A DNA stretch of 33,160 nt, taken from NCBI GenBank assembly GCA_017994815.1, contig JAGOJY010000047.1, forward strand, positions 1 through 33,160, given 5' to 3'. The DNA is from Acidobacteriota bacterium. Its GTDB lineage: Bacteria > Acidobacteriota > Polarisedimenticolia > J045. The position numbers were made by a program, and so were the translations under genes. The notes beneath the pieces are model-generated. The model was not told where the DNA came from. It ran no database searches and saw only the letters and a program-made list of their open reading frames with translations. Shown here piece by piece: positions 7,943-16,251 of the stretch (position 1 is its first letter; every line of letters begins with the position of its first letter).

Positions 7943-10687
7943 TCAATCCAACAGGCGCAGGCCCGGCGGGAGGGCGTCGCCGAGGGCGCGGCGGCGGTCG
8001 TCGTCCTCGAACGCCGCGACCTCGCGCACCATGCGCTGCCAGCTGGCGGGGGCGCCGGCCTGCGCGAGCCGCGTCGCGACGCGCTCCGCGAGCGCTGGCG
8101 CGATGTCGCGCTCGCGGTCGCCGCTCCGGCGCGCGATCAGCGCCGCGGCGAAGGCGGCCGGGGCGTCGGCCGACCACGGCCGCGCCAACAGGCGCTCGAG
8201 CCAAGCCTCGGCGGTGCGCGGCGGGACCACCTCGTGCGCGCTGCCGTACAGCGGAACGCGCGAGCCGAGCCGGCCCGCCGCCCACAAGAGGTGCGCGCCG
8301 CCCGGCTCGCCGGACGAGCGCTCGATCAGCCACTCCGCGAGCGACGCCTTGCGCGCGGGCGGGATCCGCTCCAAAGAGCCCGCGAGGCGGACCAGTTCCG
8401 GCGCGCCGGCCGGTGCCGCCGGCGCCTTGCGCGAGGGCGCGCTGCGCACGCGGCGCTCGACCGCTTCGAGCAGGCGCTCCTGCGCGCGAGCGTCGAGCCC
8501 GCCGCACACGCGGCGCCACATCGTCCACCACTCGGTCTCGACCTGCGCCAGCCCGCCGTGCTGCACCCCCTCCTCGTACAGCGTCCACAGCTCGCCGGCG
8601 CGCCACTCGTCGAGCGGGTGGCCGAACCCCGGGCGCAGGCAGTAGCCGACGAGCTGGAACCACACGCGCTCGTGCTCCGCGGTCCGCCGCCGGCGCTTGA
8701 CACCGGCCCAGAGGACGCCGAACAGCGTGCGCAAGAGCGAGGTGTTCCAGCCCGCGCGGTCGCCGAGGATCGAGACCAGCTCGCGCGGGAGGTTCTTCAC
8801 CTCCCGCGGCGGGAGCGCCTGCGCCTTGCGGGCGTAGATGCGCTGGATCTTCTCGCGCGCCTCGGCGAACCGCGGATGGGCGGCGCCGATGACCGCCGCC
8901 GCGCCCGCCGCGCCCGCCGCGCCGCGCAGCTGGAACTCGAGTTGCCAGCGCCGGCGTTGGTTGTCGGCGGCGAGGCAGCTCAACTCGAGCGTGCCGATCT
9001 CGGTCAGCTGCCCGGCGAGCCGCACCGGCAGCTCCGGGGCCTCGACACCGGAGCCGGCCTCGAGCACGGCCGCGATCGGCGGCAGCGCCGTCAGCTCCAG
9101 GCCCTCGGTGTCGAGCACCTGTCCCGGCGCCACGCTGCGCGAGGTCGTCGACGAGGCGACCTCGAACTGCACCGGGCGCCCGAGCCGCAGCGAGAACGTG
9201 CGCTCGGGCAACACGACCTGCTCCCCCTCCTCCGCGCCGTGCGGGACGAGGCAGACCGCCTGCCGCGAGCCGTGCCCGCGGCCCTGCGCGAGGACGAAGT
9301 ACGTGCGCGCCGAGCCGCCGCCGATCCGCAGCCCCAGCCCGCGCCGCGCCAGCCCGTAAGCGGCGGCGCCGCGCGCCACGGCGAGGTCGGGCTCCGCGTT
9401 GTCCAGCTCGCGGACCGGCTCGCCGCGCCACGCCGAGAGGACATCCAACAGGCGCGCCCGCAGGCTCGCCGCGCGGAACACGCCGCCGTTGAGCAGCACG
9501 GTGTCGGGCGCGGGCTCGCGCATCGCCTCGGCGTGGCGCGCGAAGAACGCCGCGACGTGGCGCGTCACCGCGGGATCGGCGACGTACGGCAGGCCGAACT
9601 CGCGCAGCGCCGCGCCGCGCGGCGCCGACGGCCGCTCGTCCGCACCGGCGGCCGGGAAGAAGCCCTCCAGCGCGACCGCGCCGACCTCCTCGCGCGTCAG
9701 CTCCGCCGAGCGCGCCCCGCCGACGAGTCGCGAGCCGCTGCCGAGCACCGTCACGGTCGTGCGCGCCGGCGCGCCGGGCAGGAGCAGGCGCTCCTTCGCC
9801 GCGCGGCACTGCTCGACGAGCAGCGCGAGGCCGGCGGTGCCGAGCGGCTGCCCGCCCGAGAAGAGCCGCGACTCGACACGCCGCGCGAGCGCGAGGTCCA
9901 TGTTGTCGCCGCCGAGGAGCAGGTGCTCGCCGACCGCGATGCGAGTCAGGCGCGGGCCGCTCTCGCGCAGCTCGACGCGGACCAGCGTCAGGTCGGTCGT
10001 GCCGCCGCCGACGTCGCACACGAACACCAGCCGCGTTCCTGCCAGCGCGTCGGCGACGCCCTCTCCCTGGCGCGAGAGCCAGTCGTAGATCGCGGCCTGC
10101 GGCTCCTCGACCAGCCGCACCCGCTCGAGGCCGGCCTCGCGCGCGGCGGCCACCGTCAGCGCGCGAGCGCTATCGTCGAACGACGCCGGGATCGTCAGCA
10201 CGATCTCCTGCGCGGCGAGCGGCGCGCGGGGGTGGTGGTGGTCCCACGCGGCGCGCACGTGCGCGAGGTAGCTGGCGCTGGCGGCGACCGGCGAGACCTT
10301 CGCCACCGACTCCGGCGCGCCCCACGGCAGCACCGGCGCGCGGCGGTCCACGGCGTCGTGGATGAGCCAGCTCTTGGCGCTGACGACCAGCCGCCCCGGC
10401 ACGCGCCCGCCCAGCTCGCGCGCGAAGGCGCCGATGATCGGCGGGGGCTCGACCCCGCCCGGATCGGCGACGCTCCACGCCAGGCGCACCTGCTCGGCCG
10501 GCAGCTCGCCCGGCGCCGGGTGGTAGCGCGTGGAGGGCAGCATCGGCCGCGCCGCGACCTGACCCGGCGCGACGAGCTGGTCCACGTCGAACACCGACAC
10601 CGCGGGCCGCCCGGCGGAGCCGAGCTCGGCGCGGGCGATGACCGTGTTGGTCGTCCCGAGGTCGATGCCGACGACGTACTCGGCCAC
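7943..10687 (-). CDS. Hsp70-family protein with long C-terminal extension
   Basis: This 914-residue protein begins with GTG at 10687, three bases after the stop of the upstream Hsp70 gene. The actin-like ATPase fold is clear: phosphate 1 motif GIDLGTTNT (7-15), phosphate 2 motif DVGGGTTDLT (225-234), 'VEEPQAAIYDWL' near 193, 'LLGGDNMDLALA' near 267, and the adenosine motif LNGGVF (399-404). The part after about 430 is unlike the DnaK peptide-binding domain. Roughly residues 600-914 are an all-helical extension resembling the DUF3731 region that accompanies this Hsp70 subgroup. It is likely a cytoplasmic chaperone ATPase of the YegD/HscC-like outgroup rather than a housekeeping DnaK. It is the last gene of the DUF2760-Hsp70-Hsp70 operon. 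No J-domain gene lies nearby. Substrates and partners cannot be told from sequence. Confidence 0.92.
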   Translation of the reverse strand: MAEYVVGIDLGTTNTVIARAELGSAGRPAVSVFDVDQLVAPGQVAARPMLPSTRYHPAPGELPAEQVRLAWSVADPGGVEPPPIIGAFARELGGRVPGRLVVSAKSWLIHDAVDRRAPVLPWGAPESVAKVSPVAASASYLAHVRAAWDHHHPRAPLAAQEIVLTIPASFDDSARALTVAAAREAGLERVRLVEEPQAAIYDWLSRQGEGVADALAGTRLVFVCDVGGGTTDLTLVRVELRESGPRLTRIAVGEHLLLGGDNMDLALARRVESRLFSGGQPLGTAGLALLVEQCRAAKERLLLPGAPARTTVTVLGSGSRLVGGARSAELTREEVGAVALEGFFPAAGADERPSAPRGAALREFGLPYVADPAVTRHVAAFFARHAEAMREPAPDTVLLNGGVFRAASLRARLLDVLSAWRGEPVRELDNAEPDLAVARGAAAYGLARRGLGLRIGGGSARTYFVLAQGRGHGSRQAVCLVPHGAEEGEQVVLPERTFSLRLGRPVQFEVASSTTSRSVAPGQVLDTEGLELTALPPIAAVLEAGSGVEAPELPVRLAGQLTEIGTLELSCLAADNQRRRWQLEFQLRGAAGAAGAAAVIGAAHPRFAEAREKIQRIYARKAQALPPREVKNLPRELVSILGDRAGWNTSLLRTLFGVLWAGVKRRRRTAEHERVWFQLVGYCLRPGFGHPLDEWRAGELWTLYEEGVQHGGLAQVETEWWTMWRRVCGGLDARAQERLLEAVERRVRSAPSRKAPAAPAGAPELVRLAGSLERIPPARKASLAEWLIERSSGEPGGAHLLWAAGRLGSRVPLYGSAHEVVPPRTAEAWLERLLARPWSADAPAAFAAALIARRSGDRERDIAPALAERVATRLAQAGAPASWQRMVREVAAFEDDDRRRALGDALPPGLRLLD

Positions 10688-10690
10688 GCT

Positions 10691-12505
10691 TCAGGCGCTC
10701 TCGCGCACGTTCAGCTCGACGTCCCAGCGCTCGCCGCCCGGCGATACCGCCTCCAGCCGCAGCGTGCCGACTTCCGTCACGGCGGCGTGCAGCCGCACCG
10801 GAACGACCTCGCCCGGCGTGCGGTTCTCCGCCGGGAGCGTGGCCTCGATCGCGGGCAGCTCCTGCAGCTCGTCGGCCGACCAGTCCTCGACGATGTCGCC
10901 GACGCGGTCGGCGCGGCGCACCGAAGAGCCGAGGAAGCGGAACCGCACCGGCTCGCCGACGACCAGCCCGAACTGCTGCGGCGGCAGCTCCGCCTCGCTC
11001 CCCTCCTCCATCCCGAACGGCGCCACGCACACCGCGCGCAGCGGCGGCTCGATCCCCGGCACCGCGGGGAGCGCGGCCTCGATCCCGACGTAGAACGAGC
11101 GCGCCGTGCCGCCGCGGATGCGCACGCCGCCGCCGCGCCGCACGTGGCCGTAGTACGCGGCGCCGCGGGCGACCGCGAGATCGAGGTCGGTGCCGGCGAA
11201 AACGCGCGGGGCCGGGGCGCCGGCGCCGGCGCACCACGCGCCGATCACCTCCACGAGCCGCCCGGCGAGGACCGGCGAGCGGAACACGCCGCCGTTGAGC
11301 AGGATCGCGGTCGGCAGGCGGCGACCCTGCGCGGCCTCGGCCGCGGCCTGCGACTGGCGGCCGAGGAACGCGGCGAGGTGGCGCGTGACCGCGGGATCCT
11401 GCGCGTACGGCAGCCCGAGCTGCGTCAGCGCGGTCCGCGCGCGCGCCGCGGGCCGGGCCTCGGCGCCGACGCGCGGGAAGAAGCCGTCGAGCACCGCCGC
11501 GGCGACCTCCTCGCGCGTCAGCTCGGCGCGCAGCGATCCGCCGACGAGCTTCGAGCCGCGGCTCGGCAGCACGATCGGCTCCTCGGCCTGTGGCGCGGGG
11601 CCGAGCAGCCGCTCCTTCGCGGCGCGGCAGGCGTGCGCGAGCACCGACATCTGCCAGCCGTCGAGCCGCTCGCCGCGCTGCTCGAGCTTGCCCCGCACGA
11701 GGTGCGCGAGCGCGAGGTCCATGTTGTCGCCGCCGAGCAGGATGTGCTCGCCGACCGCGACGCGCTCCAGCTCGACGCTGCCGCCCTGGTCCACGACCGC
11801 GATCAGCGAGAAGTCGCTCGTGCCGCCGCCGACGTCCACGACCAGCACCAGGTCGCCGGCGCGCACCTGCTCGCGGAAGCCGCGACCCGCGCCGTGGATC
11901 CAGCTGTAGAACGCGGCCTGCGGCTCCTCGAGCAGCGTCGCGCGGGCCAGTCCGGCGCGGCGCGCGGCCTCGGCGGTCAGCTCGCGTGCCGCCGGGTCGA
12001 ACGAGGCCGGCACCGTCAGCACGGTCTGCTGCTCGGACAACGGCGCGTCGGGGTGCGCGGCGTCCCACGCCGCGCGCAGGTGCTCGAGGAACAGCACCGA
12101 CGCGTCCAGCGGCGAGAGGTGCGGGACGTCGTCCGGCGCACCGGCCGGCAGGATCGGCCCGCGGCGGTCCACGCCGGCCGCGGAAAGCCAGCTCTTGGCG
12201 CTCGAGACCAGCCGCAGCGGCGTCTTCGCGCCGAGGGCGCGCGCCAGCTCGCCGACGATCGCGCCGGTGCGCGGGGCCCACGGCAGCGCCAGCGCGGGCG
12301 GCGCGAACTCGCCCTCGATCGGCAGGTACACGAACGACGGCAGGAGCGGCCGCTCCTCGACGTTGCCCGGGGCGGTGAGCTGCGGGATCCCCAGCACCTC
12401 GATCGCCGCCGCGTCCGCGCCCGCGTCCTCGCCGTGCCGCACCCAGGCCAACGCCGAGTGCGTCGTGCCGAGGTCGAGGCCGACGGTGTACGGCGTGCCG
12501 CTCAC
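10691..12505 (-). CDS. Hsp70-family protein (shorter paralogue)
   Basis: The start is the GTG at 12505, which overlaps the DUF2760 stop as GTGA; a longer open frame upstream runs through other genes and is not used. The protein has 604 residues. It carries 'GLDLGTTHS' near residue 9, 'DVGGGTSDFSLIAV' near 215, 'EEPQAAFYSWI', 'LLGGDNMDLALAH' and 'LLNGGVF', so the ATPase core is complete. It closely parallels the next gene: both have 'SAKSWL', 'VDRR.P.LP.GAP' and 'AAKERLL' at matching places. The pair therefore looks like an old tandem duplication, but this copy lacks the roughly 300-residue C-terminal extension. After about 420 there is a beta-rich domain ending in 'WDVELNVRESA'. It is presumably co-translated with its neighbours, and the two Hsp70s may act as a pair with DUF2760. 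Confidence 0.92.
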   Translation of the reverse strand: MSGTPYTVGLDLGTTHSALAWVRHGEDAGADAAAIEVLGIPQLTAPGNVEERPLLPSFVYLPIEGEFAPPALALPWAPRTGAIVGELARALGAKTPLRLVSSAKSWLSAAGVDRRGPILPAGAPDDVPHLSPLDASVLFLEHLRAAWDAAHPDAPLSEQQTVLTVPASFDPAARELTAEAARRAGLARATLLEEPQAAFYSWIHGAGRGFREQVRAGDLVLVVDVGGGTSDFSLIAVVDQGGSVELERVAVGEHILLGGDNMDLALAHLVRGKLEQRGERLDGWQMSVLAHACRAAKERLLGPAPQAEEPIVLPSRGSKLVGGSLRAELTREEVAAAVLDGFFPRVGAEARPAARARTALTQLGLPYAQDPAVTRHLAAFLGRQSQAAAEAAQGRRLPTAILLNGGVFRSPVLAGRLVEVIGAWCAGAGAPAPRVFAGTDLDLAVARGAAYYGHVRRGGGVRIRGGTARSFYVGIEAALPAVPGIEPPLRAVCVAPFGMEEGSEAELPPQQFGLVVGEPVRFRFLGSSVRRADRVGDIVEDWSADELQELPAIEATLPAENRTPGEVVPVRLHAAVTEVGTLRLEAVSPGGERWDVELNVRESA

Positions 12506-13017
12506 AACTCGACCTCGGCCGGCGCGATCACGCGCACGTCGTGGCCCTCGGCCAACAGCGGCAGCTTGAGGTCGTCGGCCCTCCAGCCGCGGTGCCGCAG
12601 CACGCCGCGGTAGGGCGGCGCGCCGACGAGGTTGCCCACCAGCCGGAGTTCGGCCGCGTCGTACCCGGCGTCGACCTGCAGCGTCGCGCCTTCCTGCTCG
12701 CCGCGGACCGGCGCCAGCTTCACGTGCTCGCGGATCACCCTGCGGCAGCCCTCGTGCACGACCCGCGCGGCGGCGCCGACCTGCGCGTCGGCGTAGCCCG
12801 CGATGTCCTCGTCCACGAAGTCCAATAGGCGCGCCTCGCGCTGCAACAGGCCGAGCAGCTGCAGCGCCGACTCGGCCGGCGCGCTGCGCAGCGCGGTCAC
12901 CGCGCCGCCGCGCAACCGGCGAACGCCGGCCGCGAACGCGGCGTCGCCCAGCGTCCGGAAAAACGCCGCGAACGCGAGCCCGACACGAGCGAAAAACGAA
13001 ATCTCGGTTTCCGGCAC
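12502..13017 (-). CDS. DUF2760 protein, first gene of Hsp70 operon
   Basis: This 171-residue protein starts with GTG at 13017, behind a GAGGA site. Residues 1-30 ('FFARVGLAFAAFFRTLGDAAFAAG') are amphipathic or hydrophobic. The remainder matches the DUF2760 pattern: 'ALQLLGLLQREARLLDFVDEDI', 'YADAQVGAAARVVHEGCRRVI', 'GNLVGAPPYRG.LRHRGW'. The family has no established biochemical function. Its recurring position upstream of YegD-like Hsp70 genes in proteobacteria suggests a dedicated co-factor or targeting subunit, which is an inference from context. Its stop overlaps the start of the next Hsp70 by 4 bases, so translation is probably coupled. Confidence 0.85.
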   Translation of the reverse strand: MPETEISFFARVGLAFAAFFRTLGDAAFAAGVRRLRGGAVTALRSAPAESALQLLGLLQREARLLDFVDEDIAGYADAQVGAAARVVHEGCRRVIREHVKLAPVRGEQEGATLQVDAGYDAAELRLVGNLVGAPPYRGVLRHRGWRADDLKLPLLAEGHDVRVIAPAEVEL

Positions 13018-13032
13018 GGGGGATCCTCGGTG

Positions 13033-13064
13033 AAAACCCCGAATGCTGCCACGCTGTCCGGGGT
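13033..13064 (-). terminator. weak hairpin with T-run between the RND gene and DUF2760
   Basis: On the minus strand, ACCCCG and CGGGGT (13059-13064 and 13036-13041) can pair with a 17-base loop, followed by TTTTC. The stem is only six pairs, so it may attenuate rather than end read-through from the RND gene 17 bases upstream into the Hsp70 operon. Confidence 0.25.
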
Positions 13065-13080
13065 GTCGCCACGCCGCCGG

Positions 13081-15705
13081 TCAGGAGCGGCGGCGCGGCA
13101 CCAAGAGCAGCAGGGCGGGCAGGATCGTCACCGCGGCGAGGAGCGTCGCGCCGGTGCCGAGCATCGCCAGAACGCCCGAGGAGATCAGGCCCGGGTAGTC
13201 GGCGAACAACAGCGCGCCGAAGCCGGCGATCGTCGTCAGCGAGGCCATGACCACCCCGCGGCCGGTGTGGAGCATCACCTCGCGCAGGTTCTCGTGCCCG
13301 CCGTGCTCCAGCCCTTCGACGTAGCGGTGCACCACGTGCACGCCGTTGTCGATCGCGATGCCGAGGATCAGCGGCAGCATCGAGATCGTGACCAGGTTGA
13401 AGTCGATCCCGACCAGCGCCATCACGCCGACCGAGGCCAGGATCCCGATCACCAGCGGCACCATCGTCAGCGCCGCCAGCAGCAGGCTGCGGAACGCGAG
13501 CAGCAGGATCACCATCACGCCACCGGCCGCGACGACGGTGGCGATCAGCCCGTCGCGGAAGATGATCGGCCGGACCTCCTGGCTCAGAACGCGCACGCCG
13601 GCCAGCTCGGCCGGGACGCCCGCGCGCTCGACCGCGGCGCGGACGGCGGGAATCACGCGCGTCGAGCGTGCCTCCTGCCGCGTGTAGGTCGAGACGACCC
13701 CGAGCCAGGCGCCGCCGCTGTCGCGCAGCATCATGTCGTCCAGCAGCTCGCCCAGCGGGCTCGCGCGCAGTTCCTCCACCGTCACCGGCACGTCGCGCTC
13801 GAGGATCCGCCGCGCCCGCGCCGCCGCCTCGCGCGCGCGCGCGTCCACCGCGAAGCCGTGCCGCGCGAGCGCGTCGAGCAGGTCCTGCTCGACGCGCGCC
13901 GGGTCGATCGCGCCGCGGGCGCGCAGCCCGCGCAGCTCGTCGAGCACCTGCTCCTGCCGCGAACGCGGCGGCACGAGCCGCGAGGGCCCGAGCACGGCGC
14001 TGACGCCGAGGTCGGGCTCCGCCAGGAGCTGCTGCAGCCCGCGCTCGAGCCGCGCGCTGCGCTCGAGCACCTCGTCCGCGTCGCGACCGGGGACGAGCGC
14101 CAGCACCGGTTGCAGCGACGTGCCGATCCGGCCGGCGATGTCGTTCTGCAGCATCACGGCCGGCGCGGTCTGCGGGCGGAACTTGGAGAAGTCGTCGTCG
14201 AGCCGCACGCCGATCGCCGGTACGGTCAGCGCGAGCGTGAGCAGCAGCGTGACCACGACCGTCGCCCGCGGCCAGCGCAGCACCGCCCCGAGGACCGGCG
14301 CGAGGCCGAACGTCGCCAGCCCGCGCGGCCGGTCGGGCCGCGGCATCAGCTTGACCCACAGCGCGGTCATCGTCGGGACCAGGAACAGGCACACCACCAG
14401 CGACAGCGTCAGGCCCGCGGCGCAGATGATCCCGAGGTCCCGCAGGCCGCGGAACTCCGACATCCCGGCCGCGGCGAAGGACCAGACCATCACCCCGACC
14501 GAGGCGATGATCCCGATCCCGGTCTCGCCGTGCGCCGCCGAGAACGCGCGCAGCATGTCGCGCCCGGCGTGGACCTCCTCGAGGTAGCGGTTGTAGATGT
14601 GGACCGTGAAATCGACCGTCAGCCCGCAGAGAATCCCGATCGACCCCGCGGTGAAGATGTTGATCTCGCCGATCGCCAGCCAGGCGAAGCCGAGCGCCCA
14701 GACCACGCCCACGGCCAGCGACGTGCCGGCGATCAGCAGCGCGCCGAAGCGCCGGAACGCGAACAGGAACAGGACCAGCTGCGCGACGTACGAGACGACC
14801 GAGATCATCCGCGCGTCGGAGCCGAGCATCCGGCGGTAGTCGAGCAGGATCGACGGCGAACCGGTCAGCCCGACGTAGACCGAGTCGGCCGGCAGTCCCG
14901 CCGGGACCGGGCCGCGCCCGACCTCCCCTTCCAGCCCCAGCTCGCCCATCGCGTCGCGCGCGGCGTCCGCGATGCTGTCGATCAGCTTGCGCGCGACCTC
15001 GATGTCGGTGGCGCGCACCGCCGGGCGGACCACCAACAGGACGTACTTCTGGTCCTCGGTGATCATCACGCCCTCGCGCACCGAAACCTTGAGCCCGCCC
15101 TTGATCGCGCCGAGGTTGGCCAGCGCGAGCGAGGAGAAGCCGAGCGGGTCGACCGCCATCAGCCGGCTGGTCACCGGCCCGATCGGCGAGAGCAGCACCT
15201 CGCGGTTCGCGGCGACGCGGCGGTCGATCGCCGCGCCGGTCAGCACCTCGGGCAGCCGCGCGACGGCGCGCGGGTCGAGGTACAGGAGCAGCGCGTCGGC
15301 CTGCGGGCCCTCCAGGAGCGCCCACGGGTCCTCGCCGAACATGCCCTGCGCCGGGTGGACCAGCGGGTTGTCGGCCAGCCGGTCCCGGATCGCCAGCGCC
15401 AGGTCGGTGCGGTCCTCGACGTCCTCGGCGCCGCGCCCGGCGATCGCGACCAGGACCGGCTCGCTCGAGCCGTAGCGGCCGAGGATCTCGCGGATGCGCC
15501 GCGCCGAGGGGACGTCGCGCGGCAGGAGGTCCTCGACGTCCGTGGACAGGTCGAGCTGCATCGCGCAGTAGACCGCGCCGGCGGTGATGATCGCGACGGC
15601 GATCAGCACCGTGCGCGGATGGAACACCGAGAACCAGCTGATCCCGACGAGGGCGCGGCGCAGGCGATCGCGCAGGCGCGCGGCCGCGCTGCGCGCCGGC
15701 TCCAT
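13081..15705 (-). CDS. RND/MMPL-superfamily transporter (HpnN-like)
   Basis: This 874-residue protein has the two-fold RND layout. A first membrane segment at about 31-49 is followed by a large exported loop starting 'LDLSTDVEDLLPRD'. Then comes a bundle of five or six helices (about 300-440), a second transmembrane start near 455-480 with another exported loop, and a final helical bundle (about 690-870). Acidic residues inside the fourth helix of each half are present: D365 in 'GLTVDFTVHIYNRY' and D786 in 'GIAIDNGVHVVHRY', as expected for proton-driven members. Relatives move hydrophobic lipids such as hopanoids, or other amphiphiles, out of the inner membrane; the cargo here is not decidable. 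The start codon overlaps the acpS stop by one base (TGATG), so the two are co-transcribed. Confidence 0.9.
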   Translation of the reverse strand: MEPARSAAARLRDRLRRALVGISWFSVFHPRTVLIAVAIITAGAVYCAMQLDLSTDVEDLLPRDVPSARRIREILGRYGSSEPVLVAIAGRGAEDVEDRTDLALAIRDRLADNPLVHPAQGMFGEDPWALLEGPQADALLLYLDPRAVARLPEVLTGAAIDRRVAANREVLLSPIGPVTSRLMAVDPLGFSSLALANLGAIKGGLKVSVREGVMITEDQKYVLLVVRPAVRATDIEVARKLIDSIADAARDAMGELGLEGEVGRGPVPAGLPADSVYVGLTGSPSILLDYRRMLGSDARMISVVSYVAQLVLFLFAFRRFGALLIAGTSLAVGVVWALGFAWLAIGEINIFTAGSIGILCGLTVDFTVHIYNRYLEEVHAGRDMLRAFSAAHGETGIGIIASVGVMVWSFAAAGMSEFRGLRDLGIICAAGLTLSLVVCLFLVPTMTALWVKLMPRPDRPRGLATFGLAPVLGAVLRWPRATVVVTLLLTLALTVPAIGVRLDDDFSKFRPQTAPAVMLQNDIAGRIGTSLQPVLALVPGRDADEVLERSARLERGLQQLLAEPDLGVSAVLGPSRLVPPRSRQEQVLDELRGLRARGAIDPARVEQDLLDALARHGFAVDARAREAAARARRILERDVPVTVEELRASPLGELLDDMMLRDSGGAWLGVVSTYTRQEARSTRVIPAVRAAVERAGVPAELAGVRVLSQEVRPIIFRDGLIATVVAAGGVMVILLLAFRSLLLAALTMVPLVIGILASVGVMALVGIDFNLVTISMLPLILGIAIDNGVHVVHRYVEGLEHGGHENLREVMLHTGRGVVMASLTTIAGFGALLFADYPGLISSGVLAMLGTGATLLAAVTILPALLLLVPRRRS

Positions 15706-16073
15706 CAGCGCTCCAGGACGGCGACAGCGACGGCCGCGCCGCGGTCGTGGGTCAGCGAGACGTGGACCCGCGCCCCGGCCGCCACCTCCGCGGCGACGCC
15801 GTGCAGCTCGATGCGCGGCGGCCCGCTCTCCCCGCGCACGACCTCGACGTCGGTCCAGCGGATCCCGCCGGACCAGCCGGTCCCGAGCGCCTTGAGCACG
15901 GCTTCCTTGGCCGCGAAGCGGACGGCGACGTGCGGCGCGGGATCGCGGTGGCGCTGGCAGTACGCCTGCTCACCCGCCGTCAGCACCCGGTCGAGAAAGC
16001 GCGGCCCGTGGCGCTCGAGCACGCCGCGGATCCGCGGCAGGTCCACGATGTCGACGCCGATCCCGGAGATCAC
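15705..16073 (-). CDS. acpS: holo-[acyl-carrier-protein] synthase
   Basis: AcpS transfers 4'-phosphopantetheine from CoA to a serine of apo-ACP, activating it for fatty acid synthesis. The open frame extends upstream, but the start chosen is the GTG at 16073. It has GAGGGG about 8 bases before it and gives a 122-residue protein of normal family length beginning 'ISGIGVDIVDLPRI'. Metal-binding D8 (GVDI) and E57 ('RFAAKEAVLKALGTG') are both present. 'VSLTHDRGAAVAVAV' is the usual C-terminal strand block. It is the first gene of a two-gene unit with the RND transporter, divergent from the NYN gene across about 180 bases. A TACAAT on the minus strand at 16156-16161 may be its -10 element. Confidence 0.95.
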   Translation of the reverse strand: MISGIGVDIVDLPRIRGVLERHGPRFLDRVLTAGEQAYCQRHRDPAPHVAVRFAAKEAVLKALGTGWSGGIRWTDVEVVRGESGPPRIELHGVAAEVAAGARVHVSLTHDRGAAVAVAVLER

Positions 16074-16220
16074 GCATCGCTCCCCTCGCCGGCCGTGGCC
16101 GGCGACCGCGAAGGATACCTCGGCCGCCCGCGGACGCCGGGCGCGCCGATCGCGGATTGTAACATTCACGTCCTCAACGGCTTAGGGCGGCAAACGGCGG
16201 GAAACCGCGCGCCGGGGTGC

Positions 16221-16226
16221 TATGAT
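16221..16226 (+). promoter_or_regulatory. possible -10 element for the NYN gene
   Basis: TATGAT is a five-of-six match to TATAAT in very GC-rich DNA. Transcription would begin near 16232, just ahead of GGAGG (16236-16240) and the ATG at 16252. This favours 16252 over the ATG at 16222 that lies inside the hexamer. No clear -35 is seen. Confidence 0.4.
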
Positions 16227-16251
16227 CCGCCGCGCGGAGGGCGCCCTCACG

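Noticed and set aside
1878..8645. 2255-codon open frame on the plus strand, and similar frames at 2734-7611 (-), 8234-12613 (+) and 13030-16185 (+)
   Set aside because: They run across several well-supported genes in other frames, encode low-complexity Arg/Ala/Gly/Pro-rich sequence with no family pattern, and are explained by the high GC content suppressing stop codons.
7947..9456. Recurrent CCAACAGGCG motif as a short dispersed repeat
   Set aside because: Most copies lie inside coding frames and encode Arg-Leu-Leu, so codon choice explains them.
16074..16169. N-terminal extension of AcpS to 154 residues
   Set aside because: The extra residues are basic and unlike the family; the GTG at 16073 has a good ribosome binding site and gives the normal length.
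16222..16224. ATG at 16222 as the start of the NYN gene
   Set aside because: It lies inside the TATGAT -10 candidate and has no ribosome binding site, whereas the ATG at 16252 has GGAGG upstream.
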